Below, piece by piece: positions 8,197 to 15,623 of a stretch of 43,898 bases of DNA (position 1 is its first letter; the number at the start of each line of letters is the position of its first letter). The notes under the pieces were generated by a model that worked only from the letters and a program-made list of their open reading frames with translations, had not been told where the DNA came from and ran no database searches. The DNA comes from JAVBNC01 sp031551765 (GTDB lineage Bacteria > Desulfobacterota > Desulfovibrionia > Desulfovibrionales > Desulfovibrionaceae): positions 1 through 43,898 of the forward strand of contig JAVBNC010000016.1 of NCBI GenBank assembly GCA_031551765.1. Reading direction: 5' to 3'. The position numbers and the translations under genes were made by a program.

Positions 8197-9075
8197 TTAG
8201 TTGGGCAGAGCGTGTTGAATGAGATCGTATGCTTCCTCAAGCGTTTTGGCGACGCGCACGCCGGCGGCGGCCAGGGCTTTATGCTTGGAAGCCACGGTGC
8301 CCGTGTCCCCGGCGATAATGGCCCCGGCGTGCCCCATTTTTTTCTCCGGAGGCGCGGTCCCCCCGGCGATAAAGGCCACCACGGGCTTGGGGAACTTGGA
8401 AGAAGCGAGGTAGGCGGCGGCCTGTTCCTCGGCGGCCCCGCCGATTTCGCCTATCAGCAGCACCACATCCGTTTCAGGATCGTCTTTGAAGAGCTTGAGT
8501 ATGTCCTCAAAGGGGCTGCCCGGCACCGGGTCGCCGCCTATGCCCACGCAAGAACTTTGCCCTATGCCCCGGACGCTGAGGTTGGAAGCCGTCTCATGGG
8601 TCAGGGTGCCGCTGCGGGAGACAATGCCCACCCGGCCTTCCTTGTACAGAAAGCCCGGCATGACCCCGAGCTTGCTCTTGCCCGGGCTGATAAGCCCGAT
8701 GGTGTTGGGTCCAACCACCACGGCCCCGGCGGCTTGTGCGGCTTCGCGTATTTTCATGCTGTCGTGCACGGGAATGTGCTCGGTGATGATGACAATGGTC
8801 TTGATGCCGTTGTCAATGGCTTCCAGGGCCCCGTCCAGCACCGTGTAGGGCGGGGTGAGGATGAGCGTGGCGTCGATGCGCCCCAGAGCCTCTTTGGCCG
8901 CCTTGATAGTGTCGAACACGGGCACGCCTTCCACGTCCTGCCCGCCCTTGCCGGGCGTGATGCCGCCCACCAGGTTGGCCCCGTATTCCAGGTGATAGTG
9001 CGCGTGCAGCCGGGCCTGCTTGCCGGTAATGCCCTGGATGATCAGGCGGCTGTCTTTGTTGATGAGTATGGCCAT
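8197..9075 (-). CDS. sucD: Succinyl-CoA synthetase alpha-like subunit (ADP-forming acyl-CoA ligase)
   Basis: 292 residues with the CoA-binding N-terminal domain (IIQGITGKQ) and the phospho-histidine motif MGHAGAI (His249, equivalent to the E. coli His246 site). With SucC it converts an acyl-CoA plus ADP (or GDP) and phosphate to the acid, CoA and ATP. The frame is open upstream through sucC, but the ATG at 9075 follows GGAGG inside the sucC 3' end and lies one base past the sucC stop (TGACATG). Following the Kor genes, it would recover energy from the acyl-CoA. The true acid could be succinate or a substituted acid (the family includes malate-CoA ligase). Confidence 0.9.
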   Translation of the reverse strand: MAILINKDSRLIIQGITGKQARLHAHYHLEYGANLVGGITPGKGGQDVEGVPVFDTIKAAKEALGRIDATLILTPPYTVLDGALEAIDNGIKTIVIITEHIPVHDSMKIREAAQAAGAVVVGPNTIGLISPGKSKLGVMPGFLYKEGRVGIVSRSGTLTHETASNLSVRGIGQSSCVGIGGDPVPGSPFEDILKLFKDDPETDVVLLIGEIGGAAEEQAAAYLASSKFPKPVVAFIAGGTAPPEKKMGHAGAIIAGDTGTVASKHKALAAAGVRVAKTLEEAYDLIQHALPN

Positions 9076-9076
9076 G

Positions 9077-10213
9077 TCAGCGCGCCTCCAGAGTTTTGGC
9101 CAGCAAGCGCACGGCTTCTTCCGTGGTGCCGTGTTTGACGATGGGGATCTTGCGCGCTTCCAGCAGGGCCCAGCCCTCGTCTTGGGAATGGCCGCGCATT
9201 TTGGCCACGATGACGGCTTTGGGCTTGTCTTCGTCCACCACGGCCGCGATGCCCCTGGCCACTTCCTCGCAGTTGTTGATGCCGCCGAAGATGTTGATGA
9301 GCACGCCTTGCACGCCCGGGGTAGCCAGGCAGACGCGCAGGGCTTCCGCCGTGTTGGCGCTGCTGATGCCGCCGCCCGTGTCCAGGAAGCAGGCCGCCCC
9401 GCAGCCGCAGTCGTTGACCAGGTCCATGCTGGCCATGCCCAGGCCCGCGCCGCCCGCAATGACGGCCACCTTGCCGTCCAGGGCGACGTAGTTCACGCCG
9501 ATGGCGGCGGCACGCTTTTCCAGGTCGGTCACGGGCACGGAATCCGTCTGTTTCATGCCCTGGCGCTTCAGGCCCGCGTCGTCGATAACGGCCTTGGCGT
9601 CCAGAGCTATGCAGTTGCCTTCCCCGGTAATGGCCAGGGGGTTTATTTCCAGGGTGGTGCAGTCAAAGGCGAAAAAGGCGGCCACCAGTTGCTGCACCAG
9701 CGTGGCGACTTTAGGCAGCGGGTCTCCGGCCACCCCGCCCAGGCGGAGTTCTTCCAGAATTTCATGGCGCTTGGGCGGGTTCAGGGTGGAGAGGTGCAGC
9801 GTGCGCACCTTTTCCGGCGTGTTCTTGGCGACGGTCTCAATGTCCATGCCGCCTTCCGTGGAAAAGATGAGCACCGGCTTGCCGGAAGAAGCGTCCAGGG
9901 TCACCCCGGCGTAAAACTCCCGGGCTATGTCCACGGCTTTGGCTATGAGCAGGACCTTGCAGGTCTCGCTCTTGATGCACATGCCCAGGATAGCGGACGC
10001 GGCGGCGCGCAGTTCGTCCTCGCTTTTCACCAGCTTGATGCCCCCGGCCTTGCCCCGTCCGCCCGCCAGCACCTGGGCCTTGACCACCACGGGATAGCCC
10101 AGTTCCTGGGCCACGACAGCGGCCTCGTCCACGGAGAAGGCCACTTTTTCCGGCGCGGTGGGGATACCTTTGCGGCGCAAAAGCTCCTTGCCTTCGTATT
10201 CAAGCATTCTCAT
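9077..10213 (-). CDS. sucC: Succinyl-CoA synthetase beta-like subunit
   Basis: 378 residues, close to bacterial SucC. An ATP-grasp domain starts with LEYEGKELLRRKGIP and VVVKAQVLAGGRGKAGG. The central metal/phosphate segment is FDCTTLEINPLAI, and the C-terminal CoA-ligase domain contains ALDGKVAVIAGGAGLGM, DTGGG and INIFGGINNCEEVARGI. It supplies nucleotide binding for the SucCD complex. Its start overlaps the korC stop by four bases (ATGA), so translation is coupled. Two in-frame ATGs (first and third codons) are possible. The GAGLGMASMD stretch replaces the usual NGAGLAMATMD, a small deviation that may reflect a different acyl substrate. Confidence 0.9.
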   Translation of the reverse strand: MRMLEYEGKELLRRKGIPTAPEKVAFSVDEAAVVAQELGYPVVVKAQVLAGGRGKAGGIKLVKSEDELRAAASAILGMCIKSETCKVLLIAKAVDIAREFYAGVTLDASSGKPVLIFSTEGGMDIETVAKNTPEKVRTLHLSTLNPPKRHEILEELRLGGVAGDPLPKVATLVQQLVAAFFAFDCTTLEINPLAITGEGNCIALDAKAVIDDAGLKRQGMKQTDSVPVTDLEKRAAAIGVNYVALDGKVAVIAGGAGLGMASMDLVNDCGCGAACFLDTGGGISSANTAEALRVCLATPGVQGVLINIFGGINNCEEVARGIAAVVDEDKPKAVIVAKMRGHSQDEGWALLEARKIPIVKHGTTEEAVRLLAKTLEAR

Positions 10214-10758
10214 GCGCGGCCTCCGGTCTGGCTGACCTTGGCGTAGCCCAGGTCAAAGGCTTCCAGGTTTTTGGCGATGACTTTCTTGGGCATGGTATCT
10301 TCCAGGGCTTTTTTGCACAGTTCCGGGCTGATCCAGCCCGTGACCCTGGCCAGCGCGCCGAACATGATCACGTTGGCCACGACCCGCATGCCCATGTCCA
10401 TTTCCGCCAGGTTGGTGGCGGGAATGCTCCACACGCTTTTGAAGCGGGCGGGCACTTCAGTGACCAGGGAGCTGTCAATGAGCAGCAGGCCGTCGTCAGG
10501 AAGAGAGGATTCGTAGCCGTTCAGGCCGGGCTGGGACATGGCGAGCAACGCGTCCAGCTTCAGGGGCTTGATATAGTCGATTTCGGTGTCGGAAATGACC
10601 ACGTCGGTCTTGCACGCGCCCCCGCGGGATTCCGGGCCGTAGCTCTGGGTCTGGGCCACGGGCTTGCCCGCGAACTGGCCGATGCCCTTGGCCAGCAGCA
10701 CGCCGATGGTGATCACGCCCTGGCCGCCAAAGCCCGCGATACGGATTTCCTGTCTCAT
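10210..10758 (-). CDS. korC: 2-oxoacid:ferredoxin oxidoreductase gamma subunit
   Basis: 182 residues, the usual size of the POR/KOR gamma subunit. It begins with the characteristic RIAGFGGQGVITIG and has QSYGPESRGGACKTDV, the conserved core of the family. It is part of the four-subunit 2-oxoacid:ferredoxin oxidoreductase built with korA, korB and the small ferredoxin korD. It overlaps korD by one base and sucC by four. The arrangement korA-korB-korD-korC is contiguous. I use kor names because sucCD follows; a branched-chain or other 2-oxoacid (Vor/Ior-like) substrate cannot be excluded. Confidence 0.9.
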   Translation of the reverse strand: MRQEIRIAGFGGQGVITIGVLLAKGIGQFAGKPVAQTQSYGPESRGGACKTDVVISDTEIDYIKPLKLDALLAMSQPGLNGYESSLPDDGLLLIDSSLVTEVPARFKSVWSIPATNLAEMDMGMRVVANVIMFGALARVTGWISPELCKKALEDTMPKKVIAKNLEAFDLGYAKVSQTGGRA

Positions 10759-10964
10759 TACTTCTTCTCCTTGGTCACGGTCATGGCCATTTCAGGACAG
10801 GTGATTTCGCAGTTGCCGCAGTGGATGCACTTGTCCTGGTCCACTTCGGGGGGAAGGTAGCCTTTGGCGTTGCGGACCGTGCCGCTTTTGAGCGCGCCGG
10901 GCTTGCACACCGTCAGGCACAGTTCGCAGCCTTTGCAGAAGGTGGTGTCTATGGTGATGCTCAT
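10758..10964 (-). CDS. korD: 2-oxoacid:ferredoxin oxidoreductase delta subunit (2[4Fe-4S] ferredoxin)
   Basis: 68 residues with two complete [4Fe-4S] motifs, CKGCELCLTVCKP and CIHCGNCEITCPE. This is the standard small polyferredoxin subunit that passes electrons from the thiamine-bound intermediate in KorB to free ferredoxin. It starts three bases past the korB stop and its own stop overlaps the korC start. Its position inside the cluster makes a role as an integral subunit more likely than a free ferredoxin. Confidence 0.92.
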   Translation of the reverse strand: MSITIDTTFCKGCELCLTVCKPGALKSGTVRNAKGYLPPEVDQDKCIHCGNCEITCPEMAMTVTKEKK

Positions 10965-10967
10965 GGC

Positions 10968-11744
10968 TTAGCGCTCCTTGGAAATGGGCTTGTAGGCGGG
11001 ACGGCCTTCGTCGCAATAGAGAAGGCCGGTGCGGAACTGGCCCGGTCCGGGCGTCTCGTCCTTGGACACGGCGCGCTTTTTGAATTCCTCAAGCAGGAAC
11101 TTGGGGTCGCCGTTGCCGAACATGTTGCGGCCCGCCTGCACCGGGCAGGGGGTCATGACTTCCACAAAGGAGAAGCCTTCGTGCAGCACGGCCTGTTCCA
11201 TGATCTTAGCCAGACGGCGGGGCTGGGACACGGCCTCGCATGCCACGAAAGAGGCCCCGGCAGCGCGGGCCAGCTCGGAACAGTTGAAGGGCGGTTCGTT
11301 GCTGCCGAAGGGAGAAGTCTTGGTCTTGCTGTCCGGCGGGGTGGTGGGGGAAGTCTGGCCGCCGGTCATGCCGTAGATGTAGTTGTTGACCATGACCACG
11401 GTGATGTCGATGTTGCGCCGGGCCGCGTGGATAAGGTGGTTGCCGCCTATGCCCATGCAGTCTCCGTCGCCGGTGAAGACCACCACTTTGCGGTCCTGCT
11501 GAGCCAGCTTGAGGCCCGTGGCCACAGCGATGGCCCGGCCGTGCAGGGTGTGCATGACGTCCGCGTTGATCATGACCGGGATCCAGCTGGAACAGCCGAT
11601 GCCGGAAACGTAGGAGAACTGGGCCGCGCCCAGCTTGTCGGCCACGCGCACCATGGCGTTCAGAATGATGCCGTCGCCGCAGCCTGGGCAGAAGATGGTG
11701 GGCAGGGCGCTTTTGCGCAAATATTTTTCTGCAAGAGGATGCAT
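10968..11744 (-). CDS. korB: 2-oxoacid:ferredoxin oxidoreductase beta subunit (TPP-binding)
   Basis: 258 residues with FCPGCGDG near residue 18 and the thiamine diphosphate/Mg motif GDGD (92-95) followed by NNYIYGMTGGQ (120-130). KorB is the catalytic subunit that binds TPP and, with KorA, decarboxylates the 2-oxoacid. The SGIGCSSW segment is conserved in KOR beta subunits. It lies one base after korA and just before the ferredoxin subunit, so all four subunits should be made together. Confidence 0.93.
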   Translation of the reverse strand: MHPLAEKYLRKSALPTIFCPGCGDGIILNAMVRVADKLGAAQFSYVSGIGCSSWIPVMINADVMHTLHGRAIAVATGLKLAQQDRKVVVFTGDGDCMGIGGNHLIHAARRNIDITVVMVNNYIYGMTGGQTSPTTPPDSKTKTSPFGSNEPPFNCSELARAAGASFVACEAVSQPRRLAKIMEQAVLHEGFSFVEVMTPCPVQAGRNMFGNGDPKFLLEEFKKRAVSKDETPGPGQFRTGLLYCDEGRPAYKPISKER

Positions 11745-11745
11745 C

Positions 11746-12882
11746 TTATGCCCCCTTAATGGCGTTAAGGATTTCCTGCGGGGTGTGCATTTCTCCGCCC
11801 ATTTTGGGCAGCGAGCGCACGGGACGGCAGATGGCGGTCTGCACTTCGCGGCAGATTTTGCCGGAGTTCATTTCCGGCACGATAAAGGCGGCCTTGCCGC
11901 GCTGTTGCGCCAGATCGCTGAAGAAGTAGTCCGGGAAGGGGAACAGGGTGCGCATTTGCACGAACCCGGCCTTGATGCCCTGCTCGCGCGCGTCCTTAAC
12001 CGCTCTTTTGGCAGCGCGGGACGTGCTGCCGTAGGCGACCACGATGTGGTCGGCGTCGTCCAGGAACTCACAGCGCAGGTCGGTGAGGTCCTTGACGTTA
12101 TCGCGGATTTTGGCCTGGATGCGCTCCACGCAATCAGCGCTGGGGCCGGTCAGGTGGCCGACGCGGTTGCCCATGACGTCGTGCAACTGGCCGTCCACCA
12201 GAATGTTGTGGCCTTCCCCGAAACTGGCGCGGTAGGGAACGCCGCCGTTGGCCGCCACGGGCTCATAGAATTTGTAGTCGTGGCCCTTGGGCGGTTTTAC
12301 GCGGTTGCTGATTTCGGGGGAGGCGGGAAATACCACCCGCTCGCGGGTGTGCCCCACCACTTCGTCCGTCAGCACCACCACGGGTGTAAGGTAGCGCTCC
12401 GAGAGGTTGAAGGCCTGAATGGTCATGTCCAGGGCTTCCTGGGAGGAGGAAGGGGCCAGCACGATGATTTCGTAGTCGCCGTGGCTGCCGTAGCGGGCCT
12501 GGTACACGTCCTGCTGCGAGGGCAACGTCGGCTGGCCTGTGCTGGGGCCGCCGCGCATGACGTTGATGATCACACAGGGGGTCTGGGTGACACAAGCGTA
12601 GCCTATGCCTTCCTGCATCAGGGAAAAGCCGGGGCCGGACGTGGAGGTCAGCGGCTTCATGCCGCCCCAGGCCGCGCCGATCATGGCGTTGATGGAACCC
12701 AGCTCGTCTTCCATCTGGATGAAGACGCCGTCACAGTCCGGCAGGCGCTTGGCCATGCCTTCCGCAATTTCCGTGGCCGGGGTGATGGGGTACCCGGCAA
12801 AGAAGCGGCAGCCCGCAAGGAGCGCCCCTTCCACACAGGCTTCGTTGCCTTGCAGAACCAGCATTTTGGGGGTGTCTTTCAT
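11746..12882 (-). CDS. korA: 2-oxoacid:ferredoxin oxidoreductase alpha subunit
   Basis: 378 residues with the pyrimidine-binding domain signature GCRFFAGYPITPATEIAE, MEDELGSINAMIGAAW and TSTSGPGFSLMQEGIGYA, then the C-terminal domain with VAYGSTSRAAK and EMNSGKICREV. It is the first gene of the operon. A TTG five codons upstream keeps the frame open, but the ATG at 12882 is preceded by CCGGAG with six-base spacing and is preferred. Length fits KorA/VorB-type alpha subunits without the fused gamma domain. The promoter and operator described upstream should control the whole nine-gene operon. Confidence 0.93.
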   Translation of the reverse strand: MKDTPKMLVLQGNEACVEGALLAGCRFFAGYPITPATEIAEGMAKRLPDCDGVFIQMEDELGSINAMIGAAWGGMKPLTSTSGPGFSLMQEGIGYACVTQTPCVIINVMRGGPSTGQPTLPSQQDVYQARYGSHGDYEIIVLAPSSSQEALDMTIQAFNLSERYLTPVVVLTDEVVGHTRERVVFPASPEISNRVKPPKGHDYKFYEPVAANGGVPYRASFGEGHNILVDGQLHDVMGNRVGHLTGPSADCVERIQAKIRDNVKDLTDLRCEFLDDADHIVVAYGSTSRAAKRAVKDAREQGIKAGFVQMRTLFPFPDYFFSDLAQQRGKAAFIVPEMNSGKICREVQTAICRPVRSLPKMGGEMHTPQEILNAIKGA

Positions 12883-12936
12883 GGAGGTCTCCGGCAAGAG
12901 GTGTCTGAAACAAAGTGAACTTCAAGGTGCTCGCGT

Positions 12937-12982
12937 TGACGTTTTGCCCGGGCGGAGTTTCGTGCCGCCAGGGCAAAACGTC
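12937..12982 (-). promoter_or_regulatory. Stem-loop in the korA leader
   Basis: GACGTTTTGCCC pairs perfectly with GGGCAAAACGTC, and an inner GGCGG/CCGCC pairing extends the stem. It would lie in the 5' untranslated leader of korA, about 55 bases before the ATG. On the plus strand a T run follows, so it could instead stop antisense transcription. Confidence 0.55.
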
Positions 12983-13053
12983 TTTTTAGCAAACGTATGT
13001 CATAAAACAATGTTTCATTAAATGAAACATTGTTTTATTTTTTTAGCAAACGT
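12983..13053. repeat. Direct repeat TTTTTAGCAAACGT flanking the operator
   Basis: The 14-mer TTTTTAGCAAACGT occurs at 12983-12996 and again at 13040-13053, one copy on each side of the 37-base palindrome. The right copy overlaps the predicted -10 box of the korA promoter. The repeats may be extra regulator contacts or the trace of a local duplication. Confidence 0.75.
13002..13038. promoter_or_regulatory. 37-base perfect palindrome, probable IclR-type operator
   Basis: Eighteen-base arms are perfectly inverted around the single A at 13020. Its core is TTTCA-TTAAA-TGAAA (13013-13027), and each side also forms an imperfect 15-mer of the type TRAAACANTGTTTYA, like KdgR/IclR-family operators. 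It covers the expected transcription start of korA, where a bound regulator would block initiation. Confidence 0.75.
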
Positions 13054-13068
13054 CCCTGCAAATGTCAA
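13040..13068 (-). promoter_or_regulatory. korA operon promoter
   Basis: On the minus strand TTGACA (13068-13063) is followed by exactly 17 bases and TAAAAA (13045-13040, four of six matches to the -10 consensus). Transcription would start within the palindromic operator. Confidence 0.65.
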
Positions 13069-13156
13069 CGCGCCGGAGAACGCGTGAAAAGTTCTTTTGG
13101 TGGCTGAAAAAGGGAAAACGCTTGCCCTGCTCAGACGGGCAGGCTAAGGACAGCGC

Positions 13157-14062
13157 ATGCGCGAGCAGGACTGGATTTTTCTCTTTGTTACCTTCAGCAC
13201 CATGGTGGCCGGGGTGTTTTTTCCCGGTCTGGCGGAGCCCATGGCCCTGGTGCCCCGCGTGACCATGATGGGCCTGCTGTTCTTTTGCTTTTTGTCCGTT
13301 GAACCCCTGGACGCCTGGAAAGGCCTGCGGGCGGCCCCCAGGGCCGTAGCCGCCATGGCCGCGCTGAAACTGCTGGTGCTGCCGCTGCTGGCTTGGTGGA
13401 TTTTCCGGCTGCTCATGCCCGGCTATGCGCTGGGCGCGCTGCTGCTGGCCGGGGTTTCCGTGGGGGTGGTGGCGCCCTTTTTCGCCTTGCTTCTGGGCGC
13501 GGACTTTGTGCTGCTGCTGGTGAACGTGGTGTTCACCTCGCTCCTGCTCCCGCTCACGCTGCCGTTCGTGGCCAAAATTTGCGGCAGCGGCGGCTCGTTC
13601 AGCCTGCCGTTCTGGGACATGACCGCCATGCTGTCTTTTACCGTGTTCGTGCCTTTTATCCTGGCCCAGGCTTGCCGCCGCGCGGCGGGAAAACTGACCG
13701 AAAGCCTGCTGCGCCAGCGGGGGAACTGGGCCCTGGCGCTGATCGGCTGCGGCAATTTTGCCATCTTCAGCCGTTTTTCTCCCATGCTGCGCCAAGACCC
13801 CTCGCTGATCGTTTCCGCGCTGCTGGCCGCCTGCCTGCTGGCCGCGCTGCTGTTCATTCTGGGCGCGCTTTTTTCCTGGCGCCTGTCCCTGGAAAAGCAG
13901 CTCACCTTCATCATCGGTTTCGCCATCATGAACAACGTGCTCATCCTCATTGTCAGCGCGGAGTTCTTTTCAGTGGTGGAAGCGCTTATGGCCGCCCTGT
14001 ACGCCTTGCCCTTTTACGGCCTGCTGCTCCCTTTGCAGCTCTACCGCCGCTGGCGGAGCTAG
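13157..14062 (+). CDS. SBF-family (bile acid:sodium symporter-like) membrane transporter
   Basis: 301 residues, almost entirely hydrophobic with about 9-10 predicted membrane spans, an arginine-rich C-terminus and the layout of the SBF/BASS superfamily (PF01758-like). The family moves organic anions such as bile acids or 2-oxoacids with sodium. AAGGA precedes the ATG. It is divergent from the kor operon and shares its upstream region, so co-regulation is possible, but no cargo can be read from sequence. Assignment rests on overall pattern rather than a short diagnostic motif. Confidence 0.7.
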   Translation: MREQDWIFLFVTFSTMVAGVFFPGLAEPMALVPRVTMMGLLFFCFLSVEPLDAWKGLRAAPRAVAAMAALKLLVLPLLAWWIFRLLMPGYALGALLLAGVSVGVVAPFFALLLGADFVLLLVNVVFTSLLLPLTLPFVAKICGSGGSFSLPFWDMTAMLSFTVFVPFILAQACRRAAGKLTESLLRQRGNWALALIGCGNFAIFSRFSPMLRQDPSLIVSALLAACLLAALLFILGALFSWRLSLEKQLTFIIGFAIMNNVLILIVSAEFFSVVEALMAALYALPFYGLLLPLQLYRRWRS

Positions 14063-14259
14063 GCAGCCTTGTCCCGGCGGCCTCTCCTTTCCAGGGGCAG
14101 CGCGTCATCCCCCCTTCATTTTTTTCTCCAGGTAACGCAGACCGTTCGCGGCGCGGCACGGGATTTTCCCTTGCGGCGCGCGCTGAACTTCAGGTTGCGG
14201 AACGTTTTTTGCTTTTCTAGGTGGAAGGCAAAAATTTCCCCGCAATACCAGGAGGCAGT

Positions 14260-14715
14260 ATGCTTATAGAGGACCTTCTCAGCACTACGCGGACTGAAAG
14301 CACGCAAGGTATTACCAAGCTCCGCAAGAAAGAAGAGGAAGAATCTTCTCTGCCCCTGTCCTGGGGCGGGGACTCGGTGAGCATTTCCGCGGAAGCCCGC
14401 GCCAAGCAGCAGGCCGCGGCGGCTTCCGGCGAGGAGGATTCTTCAAACGAAGACGCCGCCAAGGAAGCTTCGGGCAAGCTTTCCGAGATCATCCAGCGGG
14501 CCACGGGCGGCGGTTCCGGCGGTGGGGACAGTTCCGCCAACATTGAAGCCCTGAGAAAACAGCTGACGCAGTTGCAGGGCAAGCTGGCCCAGGTGGCCGG
14601 GTCCTCCATGCCGGACGAGGCCAAGCAGGGGCAGATCGCCTCCATCAATGCGCAAATCAGTCAGTTGATCTCGCAGATAGCCGAGATGGAAAGCGAAGCC
14701 GCCAAACAGGGGTAG
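14260..14715 (+). CDS. FlxA-like coiled-coil protein, function unknown
   Basis: 151 residues. The acidic N-terminal half contains DSVSISAEARAKQQ, the type of segment common in small flagellum-associated proteins of Desulfovibrionaceae. A glycine/serine linker is followed by a C-terminal heptad-rich helix (IEALRKQLTQLQGKL through ISQLISQIAEMESEAA) that resembles the FlxA-like family. It has no signal peptide or membrane span. The ATG at 14260 follows a perfect AGGAGG; the open frame also has an upstream GTG that is not needed. No flagellar gene is adjacent, so a flagellar role is only a family hint. Confidence 0.7.
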   Translation: MLIEDLLSTTRTESTQGITKLRKKEEEESSLPLSWGGDSVSISAEARAKQQAAAASGEEDSSNEDAAKEASGKLSEIIQRATGGGSGGGDSSANIEALRKQLTQLQGKLAQVAGSSMPDEAKQGQIASINAQISQLISQIAEMESEAAKQG

Positions 14716-14755
14716 GCGATAAACCCTCAGGAACAGTTTTATTTTCAGACGCGGT

Positions 14756-14818
14756 AAGCGGCGGCTTTGGCCCGGACGCGACGCGTATGCGCCGTCGGGG
14801 TCAAGCCGCCGCTTTTGT
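14756..14818. terminator. Long hairpin between flxA-like and vanX-like genes
   Basis: AAGCGGCGGCTT (from 14756) pairs with AAGCCGCCGCTT (14803-14814), with further pairing inside, followed by TTTTG. It separates two convergent genes and can serve both. Confidence 0.75.
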
Positions 14819-14869
14819 GTCAGGCTTGAGGCTTGTTCAAAATCGGCCGCAGAGAGGGGCGCGCCGTGC

Positions 14870-15574
14870 CTACTCCACGGGAAAAGCGAAATAGGTGTCC
14901 GGGTACGGCTCACCGGCAAGGGTGTAGTGCCACCACTCTTCGGGATAGAGCTTGAACCCGGCATCAAGCATGGCGTTTTTCAGCAGGTCGCGGTTGGCGG
15001 CCTGGGCCGGCGTGATCAGTTTGGTGCCGTGGTGGGAAACCGGCCCGAAAAAGTCAAAGGGCGACCCCATGTCCACTTCCTTTCCCGTGGCCGCTTCCAC
15101 CAATGTAAGGTCCACAGTGCTCCCTCGCGAATGGCCGGATTTTTCCGCGATATAGCCAAGCTGGAACAGTTTCGACTTGTCCACCCCGGGGTAGAACGCG
15201 GCCTTTGTCTTGGTGTCCCTGATGTCTTTTGCCCAGCGCACGAAGTGGTTGACGGCGGCCTGCGGTCTGTAGGCGTCAAAGACCTTCAGCACGTAGCCTT
15301 GCTTTTGCAGGGCAGCGGAGACCTTTTGCAGCGCGGCGGCCGCTGGGGCGCTTAAAACGGCCGTGGGCGCATGATAGCCATCCACTCTGGCTCCGACAAA
15401 GTTGTAGGTGCTGTAATAGCGGATTTCCAGAATAACATCCGGAGCCACGTCCGTTATGTAGACAAAGCCCTTGTGCGGTTCGCGCGGCGCGGCCGCATCC
15501 GCCGGAAGGAAGGCCGCCAGGGACAGGATCAGGGCGAGCAACGCCGTTGCGGCTCGGGAGCGACAGGGGAACAT
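14870..15574 (-). CDS. D-alanyl-D-alanine dipeptidase, VanX-like (M15D)
   Basis: 234 residues with an N-terminal signal peptide (hydrophobic ALLALILSLAAFLPADA), so it is exported to the periplasm. The zinc-peptidase motif SGHSRGSTVDLTL provides the first His and Asp ligands, and EEWWHY near the C-terminus provides the catalytic Glu and third His, as in VanX/DdpX. It cleaves D-Ala-D-Ala for peptidoglycan recycling or nutrition. There is no vanH/vanA/vanS context, so glycopeptide resistance is not suggested. AAGGAGG precedes the ATG. It follows folC by 49 bases on the same strand. Confidence 0.88.
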   Translation of the reverse strand: MFPCRSRAATALLALILSLAAFLPADAAAPREPHKGFVYITDVAPDVILEIRYYSTYNFVGARVDGYHAPTAVLSAPAAAALQKVSAALQKQGYVLKVFDAYRPQAAVNHFVRWAKDIRDTKTKAAFYPGVDKSKLFQLGYIAEKSGHSRGSTVDLTLVEAATGKEVDMGSPFDFFGPVSHHGTKLITPAQAANRDLLKNAMLDAGFKLYPEEWWHYTLAGEPYPDTYFAFPVE

Positions 15575-15623
15575 GGCGGCCTCCTTGCGGCGGTCGGAAT
15601 TTTTGGACGGCGTACGGGCCCGG

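Noticed and set aside
14150..14175. Sigma-54-like GGCACG...CTTGC before the FlxA-like gene
   Set aside because: The distance between the GG and GC elements is about 16 bases rather than 10, so it does not fit a -24/-12 promoter.
14870..15574. VanX-like gene as part of a glycopeptide resistance cassette
   Set aside because: No vanH, vanA/B, vanR or vanS homologue is present. A secreted VanX-like dipeptidase beside folC fits peptidoglycan recycling.
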